Source of the DNA: Bacilli bacterium
GTDB lineage: Bacteria > Bacillota_I > Bacilli_A > ML615J-28 > CAG-313
Reading direction: 5' to 3'
Length of the DNA stretch: 58,534 nt
NCBI GenBank assembly: GCA_017411715.1
Contig: JAFQPO010000006.1
Span: 1 to 58,534, forward strand
The notes beneath the pieces are model-generated. The model made no database searches. It worked only from the letters and a program-made list of their open reading frames with translations, and had not been told where the DNA came from. Positions 25,861-35,544 of this stretch are shown here, piece after piece. Position numbers and translations under genes: made by a program. Every line of letters starts with the position of its first letter. The stretch's first letter is position 1.

Positions 25861-26532
25861 TTACTTGAAAACATTAGATGATGTCATAAATGTTTGATAA
25901 TCAACATTTATAGTTCTATCATCACAAACAAATTCAATATTATCGTTATTTTTATATCCAAGGAACGACTTAATAGGGACACTCAAATAAATATATTTAC
26001 CTGTTGTTTCGTTTAGTATCATATATGGAAGATATGCGTCAACCGCGATAACTGAGCTATATTCTTGAGACATATCAACAGAAAATTCTTTTTCGATCGC
26101 TTTCAAGCTTTCATAATAGTCTAATTCTAAATTGAATTCGACTTCATGTTCTTTTATTGACATCTCAATATTATTATAAAATTCTTGTACTAACGCTTCA
26201 TCACTGATATATCTATAAATAGTACGATTTAAATCTAGTTTATAATTTATTGACCAGTTTTCTTCTACACCTTCTGGTTTACTATATTCATGCACATAAT
26301 AATATAAATTAGATTTCACTATATCTTTGTCGGTTTCCAAGAAATAGGCATCTTTAACTTTTTGAACACTATAAACTTGATTATCATAAATGAAACGTTT
26401 AATCTCATAGTAAGTCAAATCACTAGAATTAGGCACTCGAGTTATACCAGTAGAACCACCATTACAGCTATATAAAATAACAGATGAAAATATAACTATT
26501 AAAAACAAAAATAATTTATTAATATTTTTCAT
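25861..26532 (-). CDS. Lipoprotein of unknown function
   Basis: The 223 residues start with a lipoprotein signal (ILYSC, Cys near 23). No known domain was recognised. The mature part is rich in Tyr, Asp and Asn and looks like a mixed alpha/beta extracellular domain. A longer frame reaches back to 26568 inside the regulator gene, but the ATG at 26532 has AAAGGAGAA upstream and precedes the signal peptide directly, so it is chosen. It follows the membrane-bound XRE regulator by 25 bp and probably shares its transcript. Confidence 0.75.
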   Translation of the reverse strand: MKNINKLFLFLIVIFSSVILYSCNGGSTGITRVPNSSDLTYYEIKRFIYDNQVYSVQKVKDAYFLETDKDIVKSNLYYYVHEYSKPEGVEENWSINYKLDLNRTIYRYISDEALVQEFYNNIEMSIKEHEVEFNLELDYYESLKAIEKEFSVDMSQEYSSVIAVDAYLPYMILNETTGKYIYLSVPIKSFLGYKNNDNIEFVCDDRTINVDYQTFMTSSNVFK

Positions 26533-26557
26533 ATTGTTCTCCTTTCTAATAATTTGC

Positions 26558-27310
26558 TTAATTTTCAATTTCTGAAGCTATCGACACTTTATCAACTGAA
26601 CCTTCAGCGTTTAATACAATATAACTAATCTTAACTTGATTAAATCCCTTAAAATCATTAATATCAAACTTCGGTTCTAATAAAATGCTAATAGACTCAG
26701 TAGGTTCACTACTATTTAAATTAATGTCATAAAAACGATTATAGTAAGTTACAATCCCTGTTGATCCATCTTTCAAATAATAATAATACTCAAATTGATA
26801 TACAACTGTAAAAGTAAGATTATCATTTCCATTAAACTTATATTGATCGTTTAACATATAAGTTGAATCAATAATTAATGTTTCACCATCACACACTATC
26901 TTACTAGAGGGATTAATATCGATAATTTCTTTAATATTTTCATTGTTAACATCAAGAGTAATAGTACCATCATTTTTCCCTTTACTTACTGCTGCTAGGT
27001 AAAGAATAAACGTAATAATTAAGGCAACAAATAAAACAATTGATATTATTAAAGTTATCAAATTAATCTTATTCTTTTTAGGAGTGAGATCTTCTTTTTT
27101 ATTGTCTGTATAATTTAACAATTCGTCAACGCTTACCCCTAGTGTTTTAGCGAGTGGAGCTAACATTGTAATATCAGGAAATGTTTCGCCTACTTCCCAT
27201 TTACTGACCGCTTTATTAGTAACACCTAATTTTCTCCCCAGTTCATCTTGAGTAAGACCTAAGCTCTTCCTTTTATTGTAAATGTATTCACCAAACTTAT
27301 ACTTGTCCAT
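26558..27310 (-). CDS. Membrane-anchored XRE-family regulator
   Basis: The 250 residues comprise an N-terminal XRE helix-turn-helix (about 8-62; SLGLTQDELGRKLGVTNKAV, then SKWEVGETFPDI), a basic linker, one transmembrane helix (about 83-109) and a 140-residue external domain of beta character with no recognised family. This one-component layout suggests sensing outside and DNA binding inside. It sits at the head of a run with two lipoprotein genes, and the promoter carries two phased repeats. Confidence 0.88.
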   Translation of the reverse strand: MDKYKFGEYIYNKRKSLGLTQDELGRKLGVTNKAVSKWEVGETFPDITMLAPLAKTLGVSVDELLNYTDNKKEDLTPKKNKINLITLIISIVLFVALIITFILYLAAVSKGKNDGTITLDVNNENIKEIIDINPSSKIVCDGETLIIDSTYMLNDQYKFNGNDNLTFTVVYQFEYYYYLKDGSTGIVTYYNRFYDINLNSSEPTESISILLEPKFDINDFKGFNQVKISYIVLNAEGSVDKVSIASEIEN

Positions 27311-27327
27311 ACGTCCTCCTCACTAGC

Positions 27328-27382
27328 ATTATATCATAATACTTTAAAATTGATACTAGAACCTAGTCTCTTAGTACTAGAA
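27328..27382 (-). promoter_or_regulatory. Promoter with phased direct repeats upstream of the XRE regulator
   Basis: An extended -10 box TGATATAAT (-10 at 27328-27333) lacks a good -35. TTCTAGTA occurs twice on the minus strand (27354-27361 and 27375-27382), 21 bp apart, i.e. two helical turns. The proximal copy overlaps the -35 position. This is a candidate binding site for the XRE protein. Confidence 0.5.
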
Positions 27383-27450
27383 ATTACTCTCTTTAGATAA
27401 TTATACCATATATTTTATTTTTAGTTTGAAAAATACTTAATAATAATTTA

Positions 27451-27477
27451 AAAATGCAGGCTATTTACCTGCATTTT
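27451..27477 (-). terminator. Intrinsic terminator of the GH5 gene
   Basis: Stem AAAATGCAGG/CCTGCATTTT (27451-27460 with 27468-27477), with a 7-base loop. Confidence 0.75.
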
Positions 27478-29086
27478 ATTCACTCATTATTTTATCAAGC
27501 CCTGATTTACTGCGATACCAATTTTTCAAATATATTCCCCAAGTCTTTAAATTTGCATCGCTAATATCAGACATATAAATTGATGCTTCTTTAAAAATCG
27601 AAGCTGATCCTTTACTATTTGAGATATTCCAAGCAACATAACTGATGTTTCTTTCATCAAGAACAGTCTTCCATCTTTCACCATACTTTGTACTAATATT
27701 TCCATCACCAGATGAATTCATAAATCCAAACTCACTAATAAAGACTGGGAATCCTTTATCATATGCAGTTTCAACTTGAGTAGTATTACGGTGGTCAGCT
27801 GCGTAGAAATGATATGTATACATAATATTATCATAACCTACTAAAGGATCTGCCATAACAGAATATAAATCAGCTGTCCATCGAGGATTTCCAACTAATA
27901 CAATAGCATCCGTATTTTTTCTAATACATGGTATAACTTGATTAGCATATTCCTTACAATCATCCCAAGTGGTTGAACCATTTGGCTCATTCATAATTTC
28001 ATATAAGATATTGTTTTGATGCTTATATTTTAATGTAATTTCGCTAAAGAATTCTTTTGACTCTTCAACGAATGTTAAAGGATTTTTATCAAGAATATTG
28101 GCTGCCCCTACCATATGCCAGTCAACAATAACGTATAAGCCAAGTTTTGTGGCAGCATCAATTCCTCTGCAAAGATCATCATACATTTGTTGTTTAATAG
28201 TTGGGTTACCACTACAATATCCACTTTCAGAAGTATATAATGCAAAGCGAATAATATTATTTCCAAACCCTTGTTGGATAGCAGCAATTGTATCAAAATT
28301 AGCATATCTACCAAACCATTGAAGGCCATGAGTACTTAAACCATATAGTTGAAATTTTTCACCATATTGGTTTACCAAATCAGGTCCTTTAACACTTAAT
28401 TTACCATTATATTCATATCCATTATTAAGTGTTATAAATTCTCTTGCGGATTGATTACATCTAGTACAAACAATTGCTTTTTTTCCTGCTGATGCCTCAG
28501 TTGGTTCTTCAACAACAATCATTTCTCCTTCAACATGTCCTGCTTTTTGTCCTGTTAACTCAAATGTATCATTACATCTTTTACAATGTCTTTTGATTAT
28601 TTCATCTTGAGTACATGTTACTTCTTGTAAAATAATGTCTTCATAATCATGCCCTTTAGAAGTAAATGATACTTCTGCTTCATATGAATAATTACATCTT
28701 TCACATGTTTTAAGAACCATTTCACCTTTTGTACATGTAGCATCCGATATTTTTTCTTCTGTATATGAATGCCCGTACTTTGTTTGAGTTATCGTATGAC
28801 TATCTCCACAATATTGACAAATATTTTCGACTAGACCATCTTCTGTACATGTTACTTCTTTAATAATATTTTCATAATAATTGTGATCTTTTGTAATTTG
28901 TCTAGTATCTAAAACTTTATTACATTTTAAACATACAATTTGTTGACTACCATTTTCCCCACACATAAATGGTGTAATATCTTGCCACTCTGATTGAAAA
29001 GACTTGCAGTTATGTCCGTTTGCTGTACAACTTGTAATAAAGATTATCACTAAAATCCCAAGCATTATGTAAATTGTTTTTTTCAT
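27476..29086 (-). CDS. Lipoprotein glycoside hydrolase family 5 with Cys/His-rich repeats
   Basis: The 536 residues have a lipobox (ITSC, Cys20), then four to five repeats of about 40 residues (about 27-215), each with a GH or DH pair, one Cys and a CxxC, then a GH5 catalytic domain from about 225. GH5 residues are visible: DWHMVG, YEIMNEPNG (acid/base Glu367), YTYHFYA, and FISEFGF (nucleophile Glu452). GH5 enzymes cleave beta-1,4-glucans or mannans. The order of motifs fits a GH5_2-like endoglucanase. It follows the Na/Pi gene by 20 bp. Confidence 0.9.
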   Translation of the reverse strand: MKKTIYIMLGILVIIFITSCTANGHNCKSFQSEWQDITPFMCGENGSQQIVCLKCNKVLDTRQITKDHNYYENIIKEVTCTEDGLVENICQYCGDSHTITQTKYGHSYTEEKISDATCTKGEMVLKTCERCNYSYEAEVSFTSKGHDYEDIILQEVTCTQDEIIKRHCKRCNDTFELTGQKAGHVEGEMIVVEEPTEASAGKKAIVCTRCNQSAREFITLNNGYEYNGKLSVKGPDLVNQYGEKFQLYGLSTHGLQWFGRYANFDTIAAIQQGFGNNIIRFALYTSESGYCSGNPTIKQQMYDDLCRGIDAATKLGLYVIVDWHMVGAANILDKNPLTFVEESKEFFSEITLKYKHQNNILYEIMNEPNGSTTWDDCKEYANQVIPCIRKNTDAIVLVGNPRWTADLYSVMADPLVGYDNIMYTYHFYAADHRNTTQVETAYDKGFPVFISEFGFMNSSGDGNISTKYGERWKTVLDERNISYVAWNISNSKGSASIFKEASIYMSDISDANLKTWGIYLKNWYRSKSGLDKIMSE

Positions 29087-29106
29087 TTAATATCCCCTCA
29101 TTTTAA

Positions 29107-30855
29107 TTACTTAATGTGTTCTAATTGTTCTCTTGCTTCTTTCACAGAATAAGCGATATAAATCATATGGTCGGCAGCACGTTCAATATTATTTACTAAG
29201 TTAACATACACTCCACTATTTTGTGGGCTACACTCACCTTTTTTAAGACGATCCATATGATCTTCTATCATATGTTTACGCATTAAGTCAATTTCATCTT
29301 CAATGACATCAGCTTCTGGTAATTTATTTAGATTCTTTGTCATAAAGACTTCATCAGACTTTTCATACAATAAATTAATTTTATTTTTCATAAAACCAAT
29401 ATGTAACATAACATTTGGTGAGAAAACTAATTCATTATTAATTGCTTGTTTTGTATATTTACAAATGTTTTCCGCAATTTCGCCAAGACGTAAAATATCA
29501 TTTAATGTACGTTGGAAAGCTGATAGTGTACTTTCATCTTCTAATACTAATTGTTGAGAATTAAGTTTAACCATAAATTCAATGACTAGTTTATTAGTCG
29601 TTTCTAATTCTTCATTTACTTTATCAACTTCTTCACGTACTGTCTTATCACTATTAATAAATCCATCAATTGATTTATTTAAAATATTCATTGCTTTAGA
29701 ATACATAAAAGCAAGTTCTTTTCTAACTTGGTGTACCGCAACTGATGGTGTTGCAAATAAACGTTCATCAACAAATGATAATCCAGTTTCTTCTTGTGTT
29801 TCTTTATCACGTACAATGAAGTTCGCAATTTTAACAAATACTTTAACAAATGGTAAGAATATGATTGTAGAAACAACATTAAAGAATGTATGGAACATCG
29901 CAATTTGTGTACCAGTTGAATCTGCGAACCAACTTCCAAATGTTACTTCCATAAAATCTTTCCAAATTAGTAAGAAAATCATGAATATGATTGATCCAAA
30001 TGTGTTAAATAATAAATGAATACAACTTGTACGTTTAGCATTTGTGCTTGCTCCCATTGAAGAAATAAGGGCGGTTACACAAGAACCAATATTACTACCT
30101 AAAATTAAGAATAAAACATTATTATTAAGGGCTGCTGTATCACTACCAATGTAAATACCATTAGCAACGAACATAATAATAATTGAAGTAATAAGTGATG
30201 ATGATTGAGTTAAAGCAGTAAATACGATACCTAAAATAAATAGAATAAATGGTGCGAAAGCAGTTGTACTAACAAATTCACTTGATAAAACATTTTGAAT
30301 CATTTGTTTTACAAGTGGAACATTTTTCAGTGTTCCTTCTACTTCCATTTCAAACTCTTTGCCAATTGCGATTGACATACATTCTAAACCTAAGAATAAT
30401 AGCCCGAATCCCGCAAGTAAGTTAGCAATTGTCTTAACCTTTTCATTTTTAGTAAACATCGCCATTAAAGCACCGACACCTGTTAAACCTAAGGCAATGG
30501 CACCAAAGTCAAAACCTGCTCCTCCGCCGCCACTAAGAGATGCAATTTGCGCAGTAATTGTAGTACCAATATTAGCCCCCATAATCATAGAAGTTGCTTG
30601 GAATAAATCCATTAAACCAGTATTAACAAACCCTACAATCATAACAGTTGTTGCGCCTGATGATTGAATGATTGCGGTTGCAGCTGCACCGATTAAAACT
30701 CCTAAAATTGTGCTTTTAGAGGTTTTATTAAATAATTTTTTTAATTGAGAGTGAAATAACATTGTAATATTATCACTTAGCAATTCAAAACCAATTAATA
30801 AAGCACCAATAGCAGCTAACATTAATAATACAGTTTCTATTATATAAAGTACCAT
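29107..30855 (-). CDS. Na+/phosphate cotransporter with PhoU-like tail
   Basis: The 582 residues match the NptA/YjbB family. The membrane part has two repeated QSS motifs (IIQSSGATT, LTQSSSLIT) and the GANIGTT/GSNIGSC pair that bind phosphate and sodium. A PhoU-type helical domain (about 370-580) follows. It imports or exports phosphate coupled to sodium. It is the first gene of a pair with the GH5 lipoprotein. A second, unrelated phosphate transporter (PiT) lies at 34066-35034. Confidence 0.93.
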   Translation of the reverse strand: MVLYIIETVLLMLAAIGALLIGFELLSDNITMLFHSQLKKLFNKTSKSTILGVLIGAAATAIIQSSGATTVMIVGFVNTGLMDLFQATSMIMGANIGTTITAQIASLSGGGGAGFDFGAIALGLTGVGALMAMFTKNEKVKTIANLLAGFGLLFLGLECMSIAIGKEFEMEVEGTLKNVPLVKQMIQNVLSSEFVSTTAFAPFILFILGIVFTALTQSSSLITSIIIMFVANGIYIGSDTAALNNNVLFLILGSNIGSCVTALISSMGASTNAKRTSCIHLLFNTFGSIIFMIFLLIWKDFMEVTFGSWFADSTGTQIAMFHTFFNVVSTIIFLPFVKVFVKIANFIVRDKETQEETGLSFVDERLFATPSVAVHQVRKELAFMYSKAMNILNKSIDGFINSDKTVREEVDKVNEELETTNKLVIEFMVKLNSQQLVLEDESTLSAFQRTLNDILRLGEIAENICKYTKQAINNELVFSPNVMLHIGFMKNKINLLYEKSDEVFMTKNLNKLPEADVIEDEIDLMRKHMIEDHMDRLKKGECSPQNSGVYVNLVNNIERAADHMIYIAYSVKEAREQLEHIK

Positions 30856-30936
30856 AATTACCTCCTCTATATTAACCTATTACTATTATACACCTTTTTA
30901 ACTTGCTTTTCTATTATTTCAACTCATTTTCTACAA

Positions 30937-30965
30937 AAAAAGATGGAACAGACTTCCATCTTTTT
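30937..30965 (-). terminator. Intrinsic terminator of the Cys-repeat amidase gene
   Basis: Stem AAAAAGATGGAA/TTCCATCTTTTT (30937-30948 with 30954-30965) with a 5-base loop. Confidence 0.8.
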
Positions 30966-30967
30966 AT

Positions 30968-33900
30968 TTATTTATTCAATTTACCTTCTATAATACTAGC
31001 TAAAGTAATTGATTCACCATTTGATAAAGTTACTGTATATGTTACAACCTTTGATTTTTCATCATTTTTAAGTACTCGTCCTTTATTATCTAGATACTCT
31101 GAATTACTACTAAAAGTATATTCGATATCATGAGCAGAAACTAGTTTTGCATATTCTGCTTGAACTAGTTTAATAAATTCATTCCATAATCTTAAATCAT
31201 TTTCTAAGAATGGTTGTGGACAATTTTTCGCACTAAAGAAATGATGTCCTTTTACCTTTGTAATATCTAAATTATGTCTTAACATAATGTCAGCAACAAG
31301 TTGTGCAGTTTTTTGCCATGTATACCATAAATCTGATCCTTGATTTACGCATGATTCAATACCAATACTATTACGGTTTCCACCATTTGAACAAATACGA
31401 CCTTCCCATACTTGAGTATAACACCACCATGATGTACCTAATTGATATTTACCATCTTTAACATTAACAGCTAAATCCATTTTATTAAGCCATTTATCTT
31501 CAGTTACATAACCACGACCAAATTTAGTTTCAACAGGTATTTTTATTAATGTGTCACGGCCATTGATTGTAAATGTCGAATTTTTAGATATTGACACTTC
31601 AGCAAACAATGGATCACCTGGCATTACTTCAACAGGTGTATCTAACCATTCGAATTTCGCAACAGTTACTTCAGATCCATCATCCCCCGCATGAGCGGCA
31701 CGATAGATTTCATCCATTCCTAAATATACTCCATCGTTTCCAGTAGAATAATGAATAGCAGTTTTATTTTGAGAAAGTGGTAACGCAAAATATTTTGCGT
31801 GTGCTTCTGCATTTGCGCCTGATGCCATACTACCAGTATAATGAACCGTAATAAATTCAATACTTTCCATTACTCGGTCTTTTAGTGCTTCCCCATATTT
31901 AGCATTAGTTGCTTCATTATATGTAGTATCAATAACTAATTTGTCATTGAAAAGAATTCTACTAACACTACCTATAATATCCGCATAATACGCAGGTGTA
32001 CCAGCCCCGATTGGTAAATTGTATTCTACATAAACATTACTTTCATGAGCTTCTAGCAATACTTTTAATGCATCACTTAAATTTTGACCAACCACTGTTA
32101 CAATAAAATCTTCATATTCATTAGGATTATTAGGTGCTAAAACTCTAATAGTCGCTAGTCCTTCTTTTAATCCTGTAACATTACCACTATCATCAACGGT
32201 AGCGATATCTTCATTTAAAGACTGCCATGAAACATTCACCCTTTCATTTTTAGGTGTAATGTATTCCGCAAATAAAGTAATTGTTTCATTAATGCTAACA
32301 TATGAATTTGTTTCATATCTAATATCAAAATATCCTGGAGTTATTATATCTAAATTCATACTATCACTTTTTTGAGATAAAGCTAAAGATATAATGGTAA
32401 TTTGAACACTACCTGATTTATATGTAGTAATTAATCCATACTCATCAACATCTGCGATACTTGTATCACTTGATATAAATTTAACTTCTTTATTAACAGC
32501 ATCACTAGGTGTTATTTGCCACTCTAATTGATAAGAATCAAATAAAGTTACCTCAGTTATTTTATTAGTAATTACAATATCAGTAACCGGTGTTAACTCT
32601 TCCCAAATTGCGGTTAATTTACCATTTGATAAAGCTTTATTTGTAATTTCTCCTTTCTCATTCTCCCAGCCTATAAATTTATAATATTTCTTCGTTGGAA
32701 CTAATAATAAACTATTCTCTTCTACTTCATATTCTAAATTAAATTGTGATGATAATAAATTAGCACAATTAGCTTCATTTGAAAAATCTGGAACATATAA
32801 AGCAAATGTCGGATTATTTGTTTGGTCCCCTTTTGACTGATTCATCATCCCATGCAAATAACTTCTAACTAAAGTTCTAAAGTTAGGTCCTTTTGATGAG
32901 TCTTTTATAACAGTAGTATCACCATCAATCATTTTAATTAATAATTCCAAACCATCCGCAACATAACTAACATTCATTGTATTTTGATTTGTATTATATT
33001 CTACTAAATCTTGATACATATATTTAAATAACCAATTCCATTTAGTTAGCATTGATTCTTTTGAAAGTGCATCTTTAACTGACGATGTCGAATCTTTTAA
33101 AAAATTGTTGATTGTTGCGTTTGTATTAGCAGCTTGATTGTAATCATTTAAAAAAGCCTCCGCAACTTCTTCGATTGTTTCATATCCGCCCTCAAAAACA
33201 CCACCATTTATATCATATGTAATTGTAAATGTCTTTAGTGGTTCTAGTTTTGGAATAATTTCAACAACTTCCGTTAAGCACAAACTACATATTTTTAACT
33301 TAGACCCTGTAGTTTCATAAGTGGGATTTTCTATAATTTCCCAGTCACCAAAGTCGTGACCTAGTTTTTCAATATACTCTATGATTTCTTTATGTTCACA
33401 TTTGATACAAATATTAATTATATATCCATCATTATCACAAGTTGGATTTTCTTTATGCGTATAATATGAATGAAATTCCCCTTCTTCCCTTTTTGACTCT
33501 TTGTCGCCACAAACCTTACATTCCCTCATACTATCTTTGATATTACAACTAGTATTTATTTCATACCAATCGCCAAAATCATGACCTAATTCATCTACAT
33601 AGTTATCTTTATAAGAATTACCACAGATACATTCAAATAAAGTATACCCTTGTTCTAAACATTTTGGTTCTACTTGAGTTTCTGTATATTTATGAACGTG
33701 GGGTTCTTGTTTAACAGATATTATTTCACTATTTTCAAAACCACATTCTAAGCAATTTTGAACCTTTAATCCTGTTTTTTCAGACGTTGCATCTAGTACT
33801 ACTTCCCACTCCCCATAAGAATGTTCCAATTTTTCTGTGAAATCATCAAAAAATTCCATTCCACAACTACAACTATACTTAGTATATCCTTCACTACTAC

Positions 33901-34003
33901 AAGTAGCGATAATTACTTCTTTAGTGTATGTATGTATATGATTACATCCAAATAATAAAATACAAATTGATAAGATGCTAAATAAATATAAACACTTTTT
34001 CAT
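30968..34003 (-). CDS. Large lipoprotein N-acetylmuramoyl-L-alanine amidase with Cys/His repeats
   Basis: The 1011 residues comprise a lipobox (LFGC), Cys/His repeats at about 20-255, an InlB B-repeat split by a helical insert (about 262-472; TYDINGG ... FIGWEN), two Big_2 Ig-like domains (about 475-645), and a type-2 amidase domain (about 690-945). Zinc-site candidates are TVHYTG, GHHFFSAKNCPQP (His and Cys), and the catalytic region NSIGIESC. It should cleave the amide between MurNAc and the stem peptide, or bind peptidoglycan. The C-terminal 550 residues are paralogous to the product of 37277-40249. Confidence 0.9.
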   Translation of the reverse strand: MKKCLYLFSILSICILLFGCNHIHTYTKEVIIATCSSEGYTKYSCSCGMEFFDDFTEKLEHSYGEWEVVLDATSEKTGLKVQNCLECGFENSEIISVKQEPHVHKYTETQVEPKCLEQGYTLFECICGNSYKDNYVDELGHDFGDWYEINTSCNIKDSMRECKVCGDKESKREEGEFHSYYTHKENPTCDNDGYIINICIKCEHKEIIEYIEKLGHDFGDWEIIENPTYETTGSKLKICSLCLTEVVEIIPKLEPLKTFTITYDINGGVFEGGYETIEEVAEAFLNDYNQAANTNATINNFLKDSTSSVKDALSKESMLTKWNWLFKYMYQDLVEYNTNQNTMNVSYVADGLELLIKMIDGDTTVIKDSSKGPNFRTLVRSYLHGMMNQSKGDQTNNPTFALYVPDFSNEANCANLLSSQFNLEYEVEENSLLLVPTKKYYKFIGWENEKGEITNKALSNGKLTAIWEELTPVTDIVITNKITEVTLFDSYQLEWQITPSDAVNKEVKFISSDTSIADVDEYGLITTYKSGSVQITIISLALSQKSDSMNLDIITPGYFDIRYETNSYVSINETITLFAEYITPKNERVNVSWQSLNEDIATVDDSGNVTGLKEGLATIRVLAPNNPNEYEDFIVTVVGQNLSDALKVLLEAHESNVYVEYNLPIGAGTPAYYADIIGSVSRILFNDKLVIDTTYNEATNAKYGEALKDRVMESIEFITVHYTGSMASGANAEAHAKYFALPLSQNKTAIHYSTGNDGVYLGMDEIYRAAHAGDDGSEVTVAKFEWLDTPVEVMPGDPLFAEVSISKNSTFTINGRDTLIKIPVETKFGRGYVTEDKWLNKMDLAVNVKDGKYQLGTSWWCYTQVWEGRICSNGGNRNSIGIESCVNQGSDLWYTWQKTAQLVADIMLRHNLDITKVKGHHFFSAKNCPQPFLENDLRLWNEFIKLVQAEYAKLVSAHDIEYTFSSNSEYLDNKGRVLKNDEKSKVVTYTVTLSNGESITLASIIEGKLNK

Positions 34004-34022
34004 AGGTCACCTCATTACCAAT

Positions 34023-34051
34023 ATTATAAAATATTTTAATATTTTTATCAA
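34023..34051 (-). promoter_or_regulatory. Sigma-A promoter of the Cys-repeat amidase
   Basis: TTGATA (34046-34051), 17 bp, TATAAT (34023-34028), 20 bp before the ATG. Confidence 0.7.
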
Positions 34052-34065
34052 CAAATTACCATTTT

Positions 34066-35034
34066 TTAAAGTTTAAGAAAAAGTTTTGTAATGATATATC
34101 CAATTAAAAAACAAATTGGAAAAGTTAAGGTCCAAGAAATTATTAATTGAGTTAATACTGTCTTATTCATTTTTCTTTGTTTAAAAGTAACACCTATAAT
34201 AGTTGCCGTTTTCATTTGAGTAGTACTTAAGGGAATACCTAATATTGTTCCTATAAAAAGTGAAACAATTGAGGAGATATCAGATGATACTCCTTCTTTT
34301 TTATTTAATGTGGTAAGTTCATTCCCTACTTTTTCAATTATTTTTTTACCGCCAATCATTGTCCCCACAAACATTAATACTGAACAAACAACAATCATCC
34401 AAAAAGAAACTTCTTCTATTTTATTAAAACAAATTTGCCCAACCAATAATAAAACGCCTAAAAATTTTAAACCATCTTGGGCTCCGTGGATAAAAGCTAA
34501 AAGCATTCCACTTAAATACTGAAATATCTTTATTTTTTTAAAATATTTACTAGGTATTATATTTATTATTTTAAAAACTAGATATCCACTTAAAATACCA
34601 ATTATAAATGCATAAATAATTCCTTGAAAAACTCTATTCCACATTTCAATGTTAATTGTTGTGTTTTTTATTCCTATAGCGGCTCCAGTTAAACTCGCAA
34701 CAAGTGCATGTGATTCGCTTGTTGGGATACCAAAATACCAAGTAATAACACCCCATATAATAATAGCTATCATGCTAGATGCCACCGCATATATTGCAAA
34801 GTCATTATTATTCCTAAAATCAACAATCTTATAAATAACATTGATAATCTTTGGTGATGTAAGCGACATCACTAAAACACCTAAAAAATTACAAATTGAG
34901 GCTATAAATAAAGCATATTTTATCTTAATTTTAGAAGTCGCAACAATTGTAGCCACCGCATTTGGTGCATCTGTTGCGCCATTAATAATAATAACTAACA
35001 TTACTAATATTAATAATAAATATCCATTAATCAT
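34066..35034 (-). CDS. pit: PiT-family inorganic phosphate transporter
   Basis: The 322-residue polytopic protein has the two PiT signatures: NGATDAPNAVAT near residue 18 and the matching second-half motif HGAQDGLKFLG, plus GIPLSTTQMKTATIIG at the C-terminal repeat. It is short for a bacterial PiT but both halves are present. PiT proteins are low-affinity metal-phosphate symporters. The substrate could also be sulfate, as in CysP relatives. The SD (AAGGAA) is weak and the upstream gap contains a terminator. Confidence 0.9.
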   Translation of the reverse strand: MINGYLLLILVMLVIIINGATDAPNAVATIVATSKIKIKYALFIASICNFLGVLVMSLTSPKIINVIYKIVDFRNNNDFAIYAVASSMIAIIIWGVITWYFGIPTSESHALVASLTGAAIGIKNTTINIEMWNRVFQGIIYAFIIGILSGYLVFKIINIIPSKYFKKIKIFQYLSGMLLAFIHGAQDGLKFLGVLLLVGQICFNKIEEVSFWMIVVCSVLMFVGTMIGGKKIIEKVGNELTTLNKKEGVSSDISSIVSLFIGTILGIPLSTTQMKTATIIGVTFKQRKMNKTVLTQLIISWTLTFPICFLIGYIITKLFLKL

Positions 35035-35074
35035 TTAAATCACATTCCTTAGTAAAGTTTATGCTGATAGAAAA

Positions 35075-35112
35075 AAACTACCACTGTAGGAATTATCCTA
35101 CAATGATAGTTT
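35075..35112 (-). terminator. Intrinsic terminator of the GNAT-amidase-YdcF run
   Basis: A long 17-bp stem with G-U pairs (35075-35091 with 35096-35112) and a 4-base loop. The YdcF stop lies at the base of the stem. Confidence 0.8.
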
Positions 35113-35533
35113 ATTTAGCATATGTCATTAATATAATATTCGACCCTTCAATTTCTTTACAAAAGTTTTCCATTGCCTTATATCCAGGATTTGCTAAATG
35201 ATATAAAGATGTACAAACCATGATAATATCGGCTCCTAATTCTTTAGCAAGTGGTACAGAGAACCTTGCATTTTCTACAGTCGAAAGTGACTTATCTTCT
35301 AAGATTAATCTTTCTTTAGCAATTCCTTTTGTAACTAAATACTCATACATCGCTAAAGCCTCTGTTTTATTAGGAATCGGATTAGCAGGCCCTCCTGATA
35401 AAATATAACAATACGGTTTATATTGTTCTTCTATTTCTAAAGCCAATTTCAATCTTTCTTCTTGAATTTTAGTAATAGATCCATCATCATTTAACCTATT
35501 TCCTAAAACCACTACAATCATTCTCTTATTCAT
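35111..35533 (-). CDS. YdcF/SanA/ElyC-family DUF218 protein
   Basis: The 140 residues match the DUF218 fold: VVVLGNRLNDDGS at the N-terminus, ILSGGPAN, EALAMYEYLVTKGI, LEDKSLSTVENARF and CTSLYHLANPGYKA. Family members in E. coli (SanA, ElyC) affect envelope integrity, and YdcF binds S-adenosylmethionine. This protein lacks a membrane segment, so it is a compact cytoplasmic version. It follows an amidase gene by 11 bp in one run. The exact role is unknown. Confidence 0.85.
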   Translation of the reverse strand: MNKRMIVVVLGNRLNDDGSITKIQEERLKLALEIEEQYKPYCYILSGGPANPIPNKTEALAMYEYLVTKGIAKERLILEDKSLSTVENARFSVPLAKELGADIIMVCTSLYHLANPGYKAMENFCKEIEGSNIILMTYAK

Positions 35534-35544
35534 TAATACCCCTT

